NCBI GenBank assembly: GCA_025356395.1
Contig: JANXTA010000063.1
Location: 1 to 32,562 of the forward strand
Length of the DNA stretch: 32,562 nt
Direction: 5' to 3'
DNA from: Betaproteobacteria bacterium
GTDB lineage: Bacteria; Pseudomonadota; Gammaproteobacteria; Burkholderiales; Burkholderiaceae_D
Shown one piece after another: positions 8,443 through 19,640 of the stretch; positions within the stretch are counted from its first letter, which is position 1; each line of letters starts with the position of its first letter. The notes beneath the pieces are model-generated. The model was not told the origin of the DNA. It made no database searches and saw nothing but the letters and a program-made list of their open reading frames with translations. The position numbers were made by a program, and so were the translations under genes.

Positions 8443-9192
8443 TTGCGGGGCGCTGCTGCAGACGGAACGACTCCCGCCGCGGCACTGCAGACTGCCGTGG
8501 TGGTAGGCATCGGCCCCGGGCTCGGTGCGGCGATTGCGCGGCGATTCGCACTGGGTGGCATGAATGTCGCCCTGGCTGCACGCAACCATAGTCGCTTGGA
8601 GCAGTTCGAGCGCGAGCTCCAGGAATCGACCTCCGCGACGATACGGGCTTTCTCGTGCGACGCGACCCGTGATTCAGCCGTCATCGACATGCTGGCTGAA
8701 GTTCGCGACGACATGGGAATGCCCGATATCGTCGTCTACAGCGTCCAGGGATTTGCCCGCGCGCCTGCATTGAACGTCACGACCAGCGTGTTCGAAGATC
8801 ACTGGCGACAAAACTGCCTAGGCGCGTTCGTGCTCGCTCGCGAAGCGGCCACCATGATGTTGCCGCGGGGGCGAGGCACGATCGTCCTGATCGGCTCGAC
8901 CTCAGGAAAGGTCGCGCGAGAAAACCACCTGTCTCTGGCGGTCGGCAAATTCGGGTTGAGGGCCCTGGCCCACATCCTTGCGCGCGAGCTGGGGCCTCAG
9001 GGCATCCATGTCGCGCACCTGATCATCGACGCCGACATCAGGCAAGACGACCTCCACGGTCCGGAGGTCCCGCAAGCGGAGCCCGCGCATCTCGCGGAGT
9101 TGGTCTGGATGCTGCACGCACAGCCGAGAAGCGCATGGACCAGCGAGCTCGACGCCCGCCCATCCAACGAGATGTTTTGGGAACACTGCTGA
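8443..9192 (+). CDS. Atypical short-chain dehydrogenase/reductase family protein
   Basis: A Rossmann-fold SDR is clear from TAVVVGIGPGLGAAIARRF (the glycine-rich nucleotide-binding loop), the acidic residue after strand 3 (FSCDATRD), GSTSG near the catalytic Ser, and an end (SAWTSELDARP) typical of one SDR subfamily. The catalytic YxxxK position reads LAVGK, with Leu for Tyr. Related proteins of this subfamily also lack the Tyr, so the chemistry is uncertain. There is no ATG near the family's N-terminus: the options are TTG 8443 (used here, 249 residues) or GTG 8497, neither with a good ribosome site. The frame runs open upstream to 8122, but that part looks unrelated. It may be an N-terminally damaged gene. 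Substrate unknown. Confidence 0.65.
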   Translation: MRGAAADGTTPAAALQTAVVVGIGPGLGAAIARRFALGGMNVALAARNHSRLEQFERELQESTSATIRAFSCDATRDSAVIDMLAEVRDDMGMPDIVVYSVQGFARAPALNVTTSVFEDHWRQNCLGAFVLAREAATMMLPRGRGTIVLIGSTSGKVARENHLSLAVGKFGLRALAHILARELGPQGIHVAHLIIDADIRQDDLHGPEVPQAEPAHLAELVWMLHAQPRSAWTSELDARPSNEMFWEHC

Positions 9193-9211
9193 CGGAAGCG
9201 AAGCCGTCAGC
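9188..9211 (+). terminator. Hairpin at SDR stop codon, possible terminator
   Basis: GCTGACGG-N8-CCGTCAGC forms a perfect 8-bp stem that includes the TGA of the upstream SDR gene. There is no following T run, so it may instead stabilise the transcript 3' end. Confidence 0.4.
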
Positions 9212-9393
9212 GGTGAGGGTTCGTCCTGCTAGCGATCGGCAAGTCGCTGCGCGCGTTGAGGTACGCGCCGCTCTGCGGGTCATCTTCGACTCGAGCCTGT
9301 ACCACAGCATCGTCCGATTTGATGGAGAGCATCCCTTGACGACCCTCACCGCATCAAACAGGTAGGCTGCGGCAGCGCCCCTTGCGAGAGAGC

Positions 9394-10977
9394 ATGCCCC
9401 CGTCGTTCAGCGCCTCCGAACCTGCCGATGCCATCACGGACGAGCGACGTCCGCGGCTGACCATCGGCAAGGTCCTCGCCTGGCTCGTCGCGGCCTGCCT
9501 GATCCCGGCGATGCTCGCCATGGTCGCGATGCTCGTCGTCAACTACCGCGTGCAGGAAGAGGCTCTGCGCAACGAGGCCGTGATGCGGGCGCGGACCATG
9601 CTGCTCCTGCTCGACGGCGATCTGGAAGGGCTCGAGTCGGGCCTCACCGTGCTCGCCAGTTCGAGCGAGCTCGCCGCCAACGACTTTGGTCGCATCCACG
9701 AACGCCTGCGCCAGGCTCAGCGCTCGCGGCCCGTCGACAGCTACGTCCTCGTCGATGCCGACGGCCGACTGCGCGTCGACACGCGAGCGGAGAGTGGCGC
9801 ACCGTCGTCGAAGAGCAGCGTCGCCGCCGAACTGAAGCCAGTCTTCACGACCGGCAAGCCCTCGCTGAGCGGCATCTTCGCAGGACCGGTCGACCAGACG
9901 CCCATCGTCGCAATGGGCGTGCCGATCTTCCGCAACGGCAACGTCGCCTACGCGCTCGCCGCCACCATCACGCCGGCGGAGATCGTCGCGTCGACGCAGG
10001 CCTCGATGCCCCGGGGCTGGACGGCAGCGGTGATCGACAGCGGCGGCATGATCGTCGCGCGGTCCCGCGACGCGGGGCGCTTCGTCGGCCAGCCCGCGAC
10101 CCCGTCGATGCTCGCCGCGATCGTCGGCAAGTCCGAGGGCACCGCCGACACGGTGGACAAGGAGGGCCGGATAGTGATGACCGCGTTCAGCCGCTCGGAA
10201 CGTACCCACTGGATCGTGGCGGTGGGCGTGCCGCGGAGCCTGCTGGTCGCGTCGCTCTATCGATCGATCGCGATCCTGGCCGCGTGCGTGCTACTGACCC
10301 TGGCCCTGGTGCTGTGGCTGGCATGGCGCCTGTCCCGCGTGGTCACGCGGGCGGTCGGCAGCCTGGTCGAGCCGGCGCTCGCGCTCGGCAACGGCCGTCC
10401 GCTCGAACTCCATCCGACACCGCTGCGCGAGACCGACGAGGTCGGCCGCGCGATCCGCCAGGCGTCGCGCATGCTGGCCACGGCGCAGCACCACGCGTAT
10501 CACGACCCGCTGACCAACCTGCGCAACCGCACGCTGTTCGACGAGATGGCGACGCGCCAGATCGCGCAGGCCTATCGCGACGGCGCGCAGCTCGCGATCC
10601 TGGCGATCGACCTCGACGGCTTCAAGGCGGTCAACGACCAGCACGGCCACGCGGCCGGCGACGTGGTGCTCAAGCAGGTGGCCGATCGCGTCACCGGGTC
10701 GCTGCGCGGCTCGGACGTGGTGTCGCGCCGCGGCGGCGACGAGTTCTCGGTGCTGCTGGTCGACGTCGACGGCGTGAAGACGCGGCAGATCGCCGAGAAG
10801 CTGCTCGCCGTGTTGTCGCAGCCCTATCCGGACGTGCGGCCGCTGGTATCGGCCAGCATCGGCGTCGCGCGCTATCCGCACGATGCGACGACGCTGAAGG
10901 ACTTGTTGGAGCGCGCCGACGAGGCGCTCTACGAAGCGAAGAACTCGGGCAAGCGTCGCGTGGTCGGCGACTTCTAG
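9394..10977 (+). CDS. Membrane-bound diguanylate cyclase with Cache-type sensor, HAMP and GGDEF domains
   Basis: The product makes the second messenger cyclic di-GMP from two GTP in response to an extracytoplasmic signal. The 527-residue protein has a transmembrane helix at about 24-46, a periplasmic dCache-like sensor (about 50-285), a second helix (about 289-312), a HAMP-like linker, and a C-terminal GGDEF domain. The active-site motif is an intact GGDEF (447-451). An inhibitory I-site RxxD (RGSD, 438-441) lies exactly five residues upstream, so product inhibition is expected. There is no EAL domain. The ATG at 9394 has a GAGAGAG ribosome-binding site immediately upstream and is preferred over an in-frame TTG at 9382. 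Its TAG directly abuts the convergent exonuclease stop. The ligand cannot be told. Confidence 0.93.
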   Translation: MPPSFSASEPADAITDERRPRLTIGKVLAWLVAACLIPAMLAMVAMLVVNYRVQEEALRNEAVMRARTMLLLLDGDLEGLESGLTVLASSSELAANDFGRIHERLRQAQRSRPVDSYVLVDADGRLRVDTRAESGAPSSKSSVAAELKPVFTTGKPSLSGIFAGPVDQTPIVAMGVPIFRNGNVAYALAATITPAEIVASTQASMPRGWTAAVIDSGGMIVARSRDAGRFVGQPATPSMLAAIVGKSEGTADTVDKEGRIVMTAFSRSERTHWIVAVGVPRSLLVASLYRSIAILAACVLLTLALVLWLAWRLSRVVTRAVGSLVEPALALGNGRPLELHPTPLRETDEVGRAIRQASRMLATAQHHAYHDPLTNLRNRTLFDEMATRQIAQAYRDGAQLAILAIDLDGFKAVNDQHGHAAGDVVLKQVADRVTGSLRGSDVVSRRGGDEFSVLLVDVDGVKTRQIAEKLLAVLSQPYPDVRPLVSASIGVARYPHDATTLKDLLERADEALYEAKNSGKRRVVGDF

Positions 10978-11511
10978 TCAGGCCGCGGCGTCGGTCCGCA
11001 GGCGCACGACCGTCGCCTGCAGCAGTCGCGCATCCGCGCTCGCGCGATGGCGGGCCGAGGCGCCCTCCTGGAAGACCTGGGCCTTGGTGCGATCCCAGCG
11101 CGACAGCTCTTCCTCGCTCAGCAGCTTCTGCAGGCTGTCGAGCCGGTAGCTGGGCCGGCGATCGACGAAGTCGTACATCATCGACAGCCAGCTGTAGTCG
11201 TTGCCCCAGCCGTCGGTGTAGACGGTGCGGCCCTCGAGGTGCCGATTGAGCCGCTCGACGACCTCATGGATTGGATGGCCGTGACGCACCAGCAGGTCGC
11301 GGCTGATGCGATGCAGGCTTTCGGCGACCGGGTCCCAGTGCAGCCAGGCCTCGTCGGGCTTGATCAGCATGCAGTCGCTGCGACCGTCGGGCAGCACGAA
11401 ACCGACTTCGATCGGATAGCTGCCCTTGCCGAAACCCGAGGCTTCGACGTCGATCACGGTCGGCGCGGGCTGCAGCGCCAGCAGCGGTTCGGCTTCGAGG
11501 ACGGAGGGCAT
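10978..11511 (-). CDS. DEDDh-family 3'-5' exonuclease
   Basis: The protein has 177 residues and resembles RNase T/DnaQ-fold exonucleases. ExoI is TVIDVEASGFGKGSYPIEVG, with the D-x-E metal ligands. The middle Asp lies in the YTDGWGNDYSWL segment. ExoIII is HRASADARLLQ, with the catalytic His and final Asp spaced as in DEDDh enzymes. It is a stand-alone nuclease domain with no polymerase or RNA-binding partner, so the substrate (RNA or DNA) is open. The ATG at 11511 lacks a clear Shine-Dalgarno. Its TGA (10978-10980) touches the stop of the convergent cyclase gene. A short gap separates it from the epimerase-like gene upstream on the same strand. Confidence 0.85.
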   Translation of the reverse strand: MPSVLEAEPLLALQPAPTVIDVEASGFGKGSYPIEVGFVLPDGRSDCMLIKPDEAWLHWDPVAESLHRISRDLLVRHGHPIHEVVERLNRHLEGRTVYTDGWGNDYSWLSMMYDFVDRRPSYRLDSLQKLLSEEELSRWDRTKAQVFQEGASARHRASADARLLQATVVRLRTDAAA

Positions 11512-11551
11512 CGCGCAGTCTAGTTCGAACGTCTTGGCCTCACGAGGATCT

Positions 11552-12526
11552 TCAAGGCGCCGGCATCACCGCCACCTGCGTCATCAGCAGGAGCTGTTCG
11601 TGCTGGGCCGTCATCGTGGCGACTGCGCGCGGCGTCTCGGCCTGCGGATCGAGGGCCCAGTGCAGCGTGTCGCGGATCGTGTCTGCGACCGCACGGACCT
11701 GCAGACCGGCGCCGGTCGCACGGCGATCGTTGCCGTCCATCAGGCCGCCGAGCCCGAGGTCGCTCTCGGGGATCCACAGCGGCATCTCGGTCCACGGCAC
11801 GACGCCGACGGCGAGCAGCACGTCGTCGGCGACCCAGTGCAGGCGGACGTCGCCACCGATCGTCCGGTGCGCGACCTGGAGCAGGGCGGCCATCGTCTGC
11901 GACCGTCCGACCACGTCGTAAATGCCCGACGGCGTGCCTTTCACGAGCGCCACGCACCAGCGCGCGAGATCGCGGGCGTCGATGAACTGCACCTGGCGAT
12001 CGGGTCGACCGGGCGCGAGCACGTCGCCGCCGCGATGCACGCGCAACGGCCAGTAGGTGAAGCGGCCGGTGGGGTCGAACGGACCGACGAGGAGGCCGGG
12101 GCGCACGATCGTCACGCGGCCCGGCATCACGGCTTCGAGTGCCTCCTCGCTGCTTGCCTTCGACGCGCCGTAGCCGTCGCCGCTGTCGAGCAGAGGCGCG
12201 CCGTCGCCGACGTCGACCCCGGGCGGGAAGCTGCGATAGACCGATCGCGTGGAGACGAACAGGTAATGCCCGACGCGGCCGGCCAGCGCCTCGCCGGTCC
12301 TGCGCATCTGCGCCGGCGTGTAGCCCGAGCAGTCGATCACGGCGTCGAAGGATCGCTTGGCCAGCGCGCTCACGTCGCCGTCGCGGTCGCCGTGCAGCGC
12401 CTCGACTCGCGTCGGTGCGGCGCTCGTTCCGCGGTGGAAGATCGTGACGTCGTGGCCCGATGCGAGCGCAGCGGCGACGACGTGGCGGCCGAGGAACACG
12501 GTGCCGCCGAGGACGAGGAGTTTCAT
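11552..12526 (-). CDS. NAD-dependent epimerase/dehydratase family protein (extended SDR)
   Basis: The protein has 324 residues with an N-terminal Rossmann fold: MKLLVLGGTVFLGRHV supplies the GxxGxxG loop, and Arg in FHRGTS follows strand 2. The active site shows Ser in FVSTRSVY and the Tyr-Lys pair in YGASK. This architecture belongs to the extended SDR superfamily, which includes nucleotide-sugar epimerases and reductases. The actual substrate cannot be read off. It lies 40 bp upstream of the exonuclease gene on the same strand and about 150 bp downstream of the ABC fusion gene, so it could be co-transcribed with either. Confidence 0.88.
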   Translation of the reverse strand: MKLLVLGGTVFLGRHVVAAALASGHDVTIFHRGTSAAPTRVEALHGDRDGDVSALAKRSFDAVIDCSGYTPAQMRRTGEALAGRVGHYLFVSTRSVYRSFPPGVDVGDGAPLLDSGDGYGASKASSEEALEAVMPGRVTIVRPGLLVGPFDPTGRFTYWPLRVHRGGDVLAPGRPDRQVQFIDARDLARWCVALVKGTPSGIYDVVGRSQTMAALLQVAHRTIGGDVRLHWVADDVLLAVGVVPWTEMPLWIPESDLGLGGLMDGNDRRATGAGLQVRAVADTIRDTLHWALDPQAETPRAVATMTAQHEQLLLMTQVAVMPAP

Positions 12527-12673
12527 CCGTGCATGGACCCGATGGTGGATTGGACGGACCGATGACCGATCAGCCGATCAAGTCCGTTCGACGGTAAAGC
12601 TACCTTAGTTACCGACGATGGAGAGCCTCGGGTGTTGGATCCGTTCCACGCACGCGACATCGCGGCCACCGAG

Positions 12674-14209
12674 TCAGGAGGTGACCCGATGACGCCTCGC
12701 CGGATCGACCCGGTTCGCCATCGCGTCGAAGCCGAACTGGACCAGCAGCGCAAGCGCGGCGGCGGGGATCGCGCCGGCCAGCATCGTGGTCCCGTCGTTC
12801 AACGCCAGGCCGGCCGTGATGCGTTCGCCGAAACCGCCCGCGCCGACGAAAGCGGCCATCGTCGCCGTGCCGACGTTGATCACGGCCGCGGTCCGGATGC
12901 CGGCGACGAGCGTCGGCGCGGCGAGCGGCAATTCGATCAGCACGAGTCGCTGGCGTGTGGTGAGGCCGAGCGCGGACGCGGCCTGCACGATGCCCTTCGC
13001 GATGCCGCTCATGCCGGCATGCGTGTTGGCCACGATCGGCAGCAGGGCATAGAGGAACAGCGCGATCAGCGCGGGCACGGTGCCGATGGTGCCGAGCAGC
13101 GCGATCAGCAACGCGAGCAGCGCGAGCGACGGCACGGTCTGCAGGATGCCGACGACGTTGAGGATGACGCGGCCGGCCAGAGGTCGGCGCACCGCCCAGA
13201 CCCCCAGCGGCACGCCGATCACGGTGGCGGCCGCGACCGAGCCGGCGACCAGCACGACGTGCTCGTAGAGCAGGCGCAGGAAGTCGGGACCGAACAGCTT
13301 CCCGATGAAGCGGTTGCCGGCCACAGGCTTCGGCGCGCTGGCTTGCTTGGTGCGCTCGCGAACGAACTGGTCGGCGATGTCGGCGAACGCGACGTGATCG
13401 AGCTCGGCCCGCGCGTTGAGCGCGATCATCCGCGCGTTGTCGATCGCGCCGCGCAGGCTCTCGAGCGGTGCCGCGTCGACGTCGCGACGCATCAGCAATA
13501 CCGCGTCGTAGGCCGGGAAGAAACGGCGATCGTCGATCAGCACGCGGATGCCGTCGCGGCCGATGCGCGCGTCTGTCGAGTAGATGTCGATCAGCGCCAC
13601 GCGCTTTTGCGCGAGCGCGTCGTAGGCGAGACCGTGGTCGAGGCCCGAGGGCGTCGCGAGCGCGAGGCCGTAGGCCGCCTTGAGCGCGGGCCAGCCGTCG
13701 CCGCGCGCGAGGAATTCGTTGGACAGGCCGAGCCGCAGGTCACGGGTCTTCGCGGCATCGGCCAGGTCCGAGAGCTTCGCGATGCCCCGGGAAGCGGCGT
13801 CGTCCTCGCGCATCGCCAGCGCGTACGTGTTGGAGAAGCCGAGCGGGATGGCGACCTTGAGGTGCCTGGGAGCGAGCAGCGCGTCGAGCTCGGCCAGCGA
13901 CGGGTGGTCGTCGCGCTTGAGGATCTCGCGCACGATGGTGCCGGTGTATTCGGGATAGACGTCGATCTCGCCCGCTTCGAGGGCCGACACGAGGATGCCG
14001 GTGTTGCCGAGGCCGGCCTTGTGGACCGCGGGGATGCCGCCGTCGACCAGCGTGCGCGTGACGATCTCGCCGAGCACGTACGACTCCGTGAAGCGCTTCG
14101 AGCCGACCCGGATCTCGGTCGTCGATGCCGCCGCGGACAGCGCAGGCAGCAAGGCCGCCAGCAACGTGGACACCGATGCGAGCTTGCGTAGCGATGGGAG
14201 CGGTGCCAT
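12674..14209 (-). CDS. Osmoprotectant-type ABC transporter, fused substrate-binding protein and permease
   Basis: The 511-residue protein joins two components of a quaternary-amine (glycine betaine/choline/carnitine-like) importer. Residues 1 to about 28 are a signal peptide. About 30-285 form the OpuAC-like substrate-binding domain (IRVGSKRFTESYVLGEI, GNTGILVSALEAGEIDVYPE). About 300-500 form a permease domain with several helices and the EAA-like loop (QAASALGLTTRQRLVLIELP) that contacts the ATPase. The order is binding domain first. No ATP-binding subunit lies on either side within the window, so it must use one encoded elsewhere or be inactive. A ribosome site (AAGGTGG) precedes the ATG. 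It is divergent from the first M13 peptidase gene. Confidence 0.9.
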   Translation of the reverse strand: MAPLPSLRKLASVSTLLAALLPALSAAASTTEIRVGSKRFTESYVLGEIVTRTLVDGGIPAVHKAGLGNTGILVSALEAGEIDVYPEYTGTIVREILKRDDHPSLAELDALLAPRHLKVAIPLGFSNTYALAMREDDAASRGIAKLSDLADAAKTRDLRLGLSNEFLARGDGWPALKAAYGLALATPSGLDHGLAYDALAQKRVALIDIYSTDARIGRDGIRVLIDDRRFFPAYDAVLLMRRDVDAAPLESLRGAIDNARMIALNARAELDHVAFADIADQFVRERTKQASAPKPVAGNRFIGKLFGPDFLRLLYEHVVLVAGSVAAATVIGVPLGVWAVRRPLAGRVILNVVGILQTVPSLALLALLIALLGTIGTVPALIALFLYALLPIVANTHAGMSGIAKGIVQAASALGLTTRQRLVLIELPLAAPTLVAGIRTAAVINVGTATMAAFVGAGGFGERITAGLALNDGTTMLAGAIPAAALALLVQFGFDAMANRVDPARRHRVTS

Positions 14210-14348
14210 CGCGCCACCTTACCCGAAGCCCGGCGCGCGATCGCTTGTCGGGACCTTGCGTATCGCCGGGTATGGTCGCGCCTGCGGTATCTTTCGACCC
14301 TTTCGCGCAGGCGCCGGTCCGCGCGTCCCCCGGTCGAAAGGAAATCGA

Positions 14349-16385
14349 ATGTCCCGGAACACCCATCGCATCGCCGCGCTCGTCATCGCTTGCGGCCTGG
14401 TCGGCTGTGTCGACATGGAAAAGAAGGCCGCTCCCGTCGCAGCCGCATCGACGGCGGCACCGAAGCCGATCCGCGCGCAGGACGACTTCTATCTCTACGC
14501 CAACGGAAACTGGCTGGCCGCGAACGAGATTCCGGCCGATCGGGCCAACTGGGGCGGCTTCGCCCAACTGCGCGACGACGCGACGACGCAACTGCGCACC
14601 GTGATCGAGGAAGCCGAAGGCGCAGGGGCTTCGGGCACGGCTGACCAGCGCAAGATCGCCGGGCTGTACGAGAGCTACATGAACGAGGCGCGCCTCGACG
14701 AGCTGGGCATCAAGCCGATCGCGCCGCAGCTCAAGGCGATCGATGCGATCAAGTCGAAGAAGGAACTGCCGGCGGTCTTCGCGCAGTTCAACGAGGTGGG
14801 CATCGCGACGCCCTACGCCGTCGGCATCAACCAGGACCCCAAGGACCCGACCCGCTACATCCCGACCCTCTATCAGAGCGGCCTCGGCCTGCCCGATCGC
14901 GACTACTACCTGAAGGACGACGACGCGAAGCTCAAGGACACGCGCGACAAGTACGTCGTCCACGTCGCGAAGATGCTGACGCTGGCCGGCGTTCCCGACG
15001 CGGACGCCGCGGCCGCGAAGGTGCTCGAACTCGAGACTGCGCTGGCGCGCGTGCAGTGGACACGCGTCGAGAACCGTGACCCGATCAGGACCTACAACAA
15101 GAAGTCGCTCGCGGCGCTCGACGCGCTGACGCCCGGCTACGCGTGGAAGTCGTGGCTGACCTCGGCGCGCATCGCCGGCAAGACCGACGCGGTCATCGTC
15201 GCGCAGCCCAGCTACCTGGAGGGCTTCGCGAAGACCGTCGAGGCGATGCCGCTGGATGCCTGGAAGGCTTACCTCAAGTTCCGCGTCGTCGCGTCGTGCG
15301 CGCCTTACCTGTCGAAGCCGTTCGTCGACGAGAACTTCGCGTTCCAGGGCGGCGTGCTGGCCGGCACACCGACCAACCTGCCGCGCTGGAAGCGGGCGGT
15401 CGGCGTGGTCGAGGGATCGATGGGCCAGGGACTCGGCAAGCTGTACGTGGCCAAATACTTCCCGCCGGAGAACAAGGCGCGCATGGACGAGATGGTCCGC
15501 AACATCCTCGCGGCCTACAAGCAGAGCATCGACGGCCTGGACTGGATGAGCCCGGCGACCAAGAAGGAAGCCCAGGCCAAGCTCGCCAAGTTCGATCCGA
15601 AGATCGCGTACCCGAGCAAGTGGCGCGACTACACGGCGCTGTCGATCAAGCGCGACGACCTGCTCGGCAACGTGATGCGTGCACGGCGCGTCGAGTACGC
15701 GCGCAACAACGCCAAGCTCGGCAAGCCGATCGATCGCACCGAGTGGGGCATGACGCCGCAGACCGTCAACGCGTACTACAACCGCGGTCGCAACGAGATC
15801 GTCTTCCCGGCCGCGATCCTGCAGGCGCCCTTCTTCGACCTGAAGGCCGATGACGCGACCAACTACGGCGCGATCGGCGCGGTGATCGGCCACGAGATCA
15901 GCCACGGCTTCGACGACAGCGGCAGCCAGTCCGACGGCGACGGTCGCCTGCGCAACTGGTGGACCGACGAGGACCGCGCGCGCTTCAACGCCAAGACCAA
16001 GGCGCTGGTCGCGCAGTACGACGCGTTCGAGCCGCTGCCCGGCTATCACATCAACGGGGCGCTCACGCTCGGCGAGAACATCGGCGACAACTCGGGCATC
16101 GCGATCGCCTACAAGGCCTACAAGATCTCGCTGAAGGGCAAGCCGGCGGCGGTGATCGACGGCAAGACCGGCGACGAGCGCTTCTACACGGGCTTCGCAA
16201 CGATCTGGCGCAACAAGGCGCGCGAGCCGGCGCTGATCGGCCAGCTCAAGTCCGATCCGCACTCGCCTGGCGAATGGCGCACCAACGGCACGCTTCGCAA
16301 CCAGCCCTCGTTCTACGAGGCTTTCGGGGTCAAGCCGGGCGACGGCATGTACCTGCCGCCCGAGCAGCGCGTGACGATCTGGTAG
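14349..16385 (+). CDS. M13 family zinc metallopeptidase, lipoprotein
   Basis: This neprilysin/PepO-like endopeptidase of 678 residues acts outside the cytoplasm. It begins with a lipoprotein signal peptide with lipobox LVGC, so it is probably membrane-anchored. The M13 N-terminal domain (DDFYLYANGNWLAANEIP) is followed by the catalytic domain: zinc site HEISH (515-519), third ligand in GENIGDNSG (E576), with D580, and the substrate-binding NAYYN motif. The end RVTIW replaces the usual C-terminal CxxW. The ATG at 14349 is chosen because it begins the signal peptide and has AAAGGAAA just upstream; the frame is open further upstream. A second M13 gene lies at 19819-21867 in the same direction and is clearly a paralogue (about 70% alike over the C-terminal 170 residues, by eye). 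Confidence 0.95.
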   Translation: MSRNTHRIAALVIACGLVGCVDMEKKAAPVAAASTAAPKPIRAQDDFYLYANGNWLAANEIPADRANWGGFAQLRDDATTQLRTVIEEAEGAGASGTADQRKIAGLYESYMNEARLDELGIKPIAPQLKAIDAIKSKKELPAVFAQFNEVGIATPYAVGINQDPKDPTRYIPTLYQSGLGLPDRDYYLKDDDAKLKDTRDKYVVHVAKMLTLAGVPDADAAAAKVLELETALARVQWTRVENRDPIRTYNKKSLAALDALTPGYAWKSWLTSARIAGKTDAVIVAQPSYLEGFAKTVEAMPLDAWKAYLKFRVVASCAPYLSKPFVDENFAFQGGVLAGTPTNLPRWKRAVGVVEGSMGQGLGKLYVAKYFPPENKARMDEMVRNILAAYKQSIDGLDWMSPATKKEAQAKLAKFDPKIAYPSKWRDYTALSIKRDDLLGNVMRARRVEYARNNAKLGKPIDRTEWGMTPQTVNAYYNRGRNEIVFPAAILQAPFFDLKADDATNYGAIGAVIGHEISHGFDDSGSQSDGDGRLRNWWTDEDRARFNAKTKALVAQYDAFEPLPGYHINGALTLGENIGDNSGIAIAYKAYKISLKGKPAAVIDGKTGDERFYTGFATIWRNKAREPALIGQLKSDPHSPGEWRTNGTLRNQPSFYEAFGVKPGDGMYLPPEQRVTIW

Positions 16386-16510
16386 GTCGACGGGCGCCGT
16401 GTGTCGCGTTGATCGCGACCCCAGCGCGGCGGTCGACCGACCCGTACGAGTCGGTCCGCTAGGAGCCGGCCGTCGTAGACCGCGTCGAGCCAGGCCTACG
16501 GTCGTACTTT

Positions 16511-16900
16511 TCATCCCACCCAGTCTTCGACCTGCAGGCCCGGCACTCGCTCGAACTCACGCATGTTGTGGGTTACGAGCGTCATGCCGAGTGAACGTGC
16601 GTGCGCGGCGATGAACAGGTCGTGGTTGCCGATCGGCGTTCCTCCGTGTTCCAGCGCTACACGCATGTCTGCATAGTGCTGGTCCGCGGGTGCATCGAGG
16701 GGCAGCATGTTCATGGCGGCGAGCAGTTGCTCGACTCGCCTGGTCAGTGCGTGCGAGCCCTTTCGCTCTGCACCAAAACGCAACTCGCAAGCAACCACGA
16801 TGCTGGTACAAAGCGCGTCCGGGTCGATGCGGCCCAGGCGCTGCACAAGGGCCCCGCTCGGGTTTCGGATCAGATCGGACAGCGTGTGGGTATCCAACAT
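16511..16900 (-). CDS. vapC: PIN-domain ribonuclease toxin VapC
   Basis: VapC toxins are metal-dependent endoribonucleases held inactive by the VapB antitoxin. The 129 residues form a complete PIN domain with acidic ligands D3 (MLDTHTLSD), E39 (VACELRFG) and D94 (GNHDLFIAAHA), and the end LVTHNMREFERVPGLQVEDW typical of VapC. An in-frame TAG immediately precedes the ATG, so the start is certain. It begins 17 bp after the vapB stop, the usual antitoxin-first order. The RNA target cannot be predicted. Confidence 0.93.
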   Translation of the reverse strand: MLDTHTLSDLIRNPSGALVQRLGRIDPDALCTSIVVACELRFGAERKGSHALTRRVEQLLAAMNMLPLDAPADQHYADMRVALEHGGTPIGNHDLFIAAHARSLGMTLVTHNMREFERVPGLQVEDWVG

Positions 16901-16917
16901 CTATTCGGACGCTCCCA

Positions 16918-17151
16918 TCAGAGCTCGTCCCGGATCTGGGGCGGTATGTCTTGCACGTCTGGCTTACTTTCGCCCAAAGGTTTCCAGGACGCCAGCAGAT
17001 CCAGCAAGTGGTTCTTGCGAATGGGGATCAGGATGAGGCGGTCACCCTCCTTGCGCATCAGCACTCCAGTGCCTTCCATCTCGAACTCGCGCGGAATTCG
17101 TACCGCCTGATTGCGACCGTTGCGGAACAGCGAGGCGTGTCGTTCGGTCAT
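16918..17151 (-). CDS. vapB: AbrB-type antitoxin VapB
   Basis: The 77-residue protein has an N-terminal swapped-hairpin AbrB fold (ASLFRNGRNQAVRIPREFEM), which binds operator DNA, and an acidic C-terminal tail (SKPDVQDIPPQIRDEL) that would wrap the toxin. A GGAG site precedes the ATG. It is the first gene of a vapBC operon and would autorepress it with VapC. The pair sits 3' of the copper ATPase gene on the same strand, after a 143-bp gap that would hold its promoter. Confidence 0.92.
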   Translation of the reverse strand: MTERHASLFRNGRNQAVRIPREFEMEGTGVLMRKEGDRLILIPIRKNHLLDLLASWKPLGESKPDVQDIPPQIRDEL

Positions 17152-17222
17152 GTCGGACTCCGGTCATTCGATGGCATATGGCAAAGCATTTACCACGCCT
17201 GACGCGGCAGCAAGCAGGTGGT

Positions 17223-17241
17223 TCTTCAGCCGATCTGAAGA
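17223..17241. other. Hairpin downstream of copper ATPase gene
   Basis: TCTTCAG-N5-CTGAAGA forms a 7-bp stem 54 bp beyond the stop of the minus-strand P-type ATPase gene and upstream of vapB. It lacks a T run and could be a weak transcript end or an accident. Confidence 0.25.
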
Positions 17242-17294
17242 GCGAGCCCGGCGTGGTGTGCTTGCGTATGAAGAACGATCGATCCCGTGCGACT

Positions 17295-19640
<2,346 letters not shown>

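Noticed and set aside
7866-8714. 282-codon minus-strand open frame over the gap and SDR start
   Set aside because: Part of it reads like protein, but it runs antisense through the SDR cofactor-binding sequence, is Ser/Arg-rich, and has no recognisable motif; a real gene here cannot be fully excluded.
12676-12691. Perfect Shine-Dalgarno AGGAGGTGA followed by ATG on the plus strand
   Set aside because: The downstream frame is antisense to the ABC fusion gene and has shadow-like composition; the SD arises from the codons for the permease's C-terminal Val-Thr-Ser-stop.
13740-16514. Very long minus-strand open frame (924 codons) opposite the M13 gene and part of the ABC gene
   Set aside because: It is the GC-rich shadow of two clear genes, is Arg/Ala/Asp-repetitive in sequence and matches no family I know. 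Similar shadows at 4100-5830 and 19300-21606 were dropped for the same reason.
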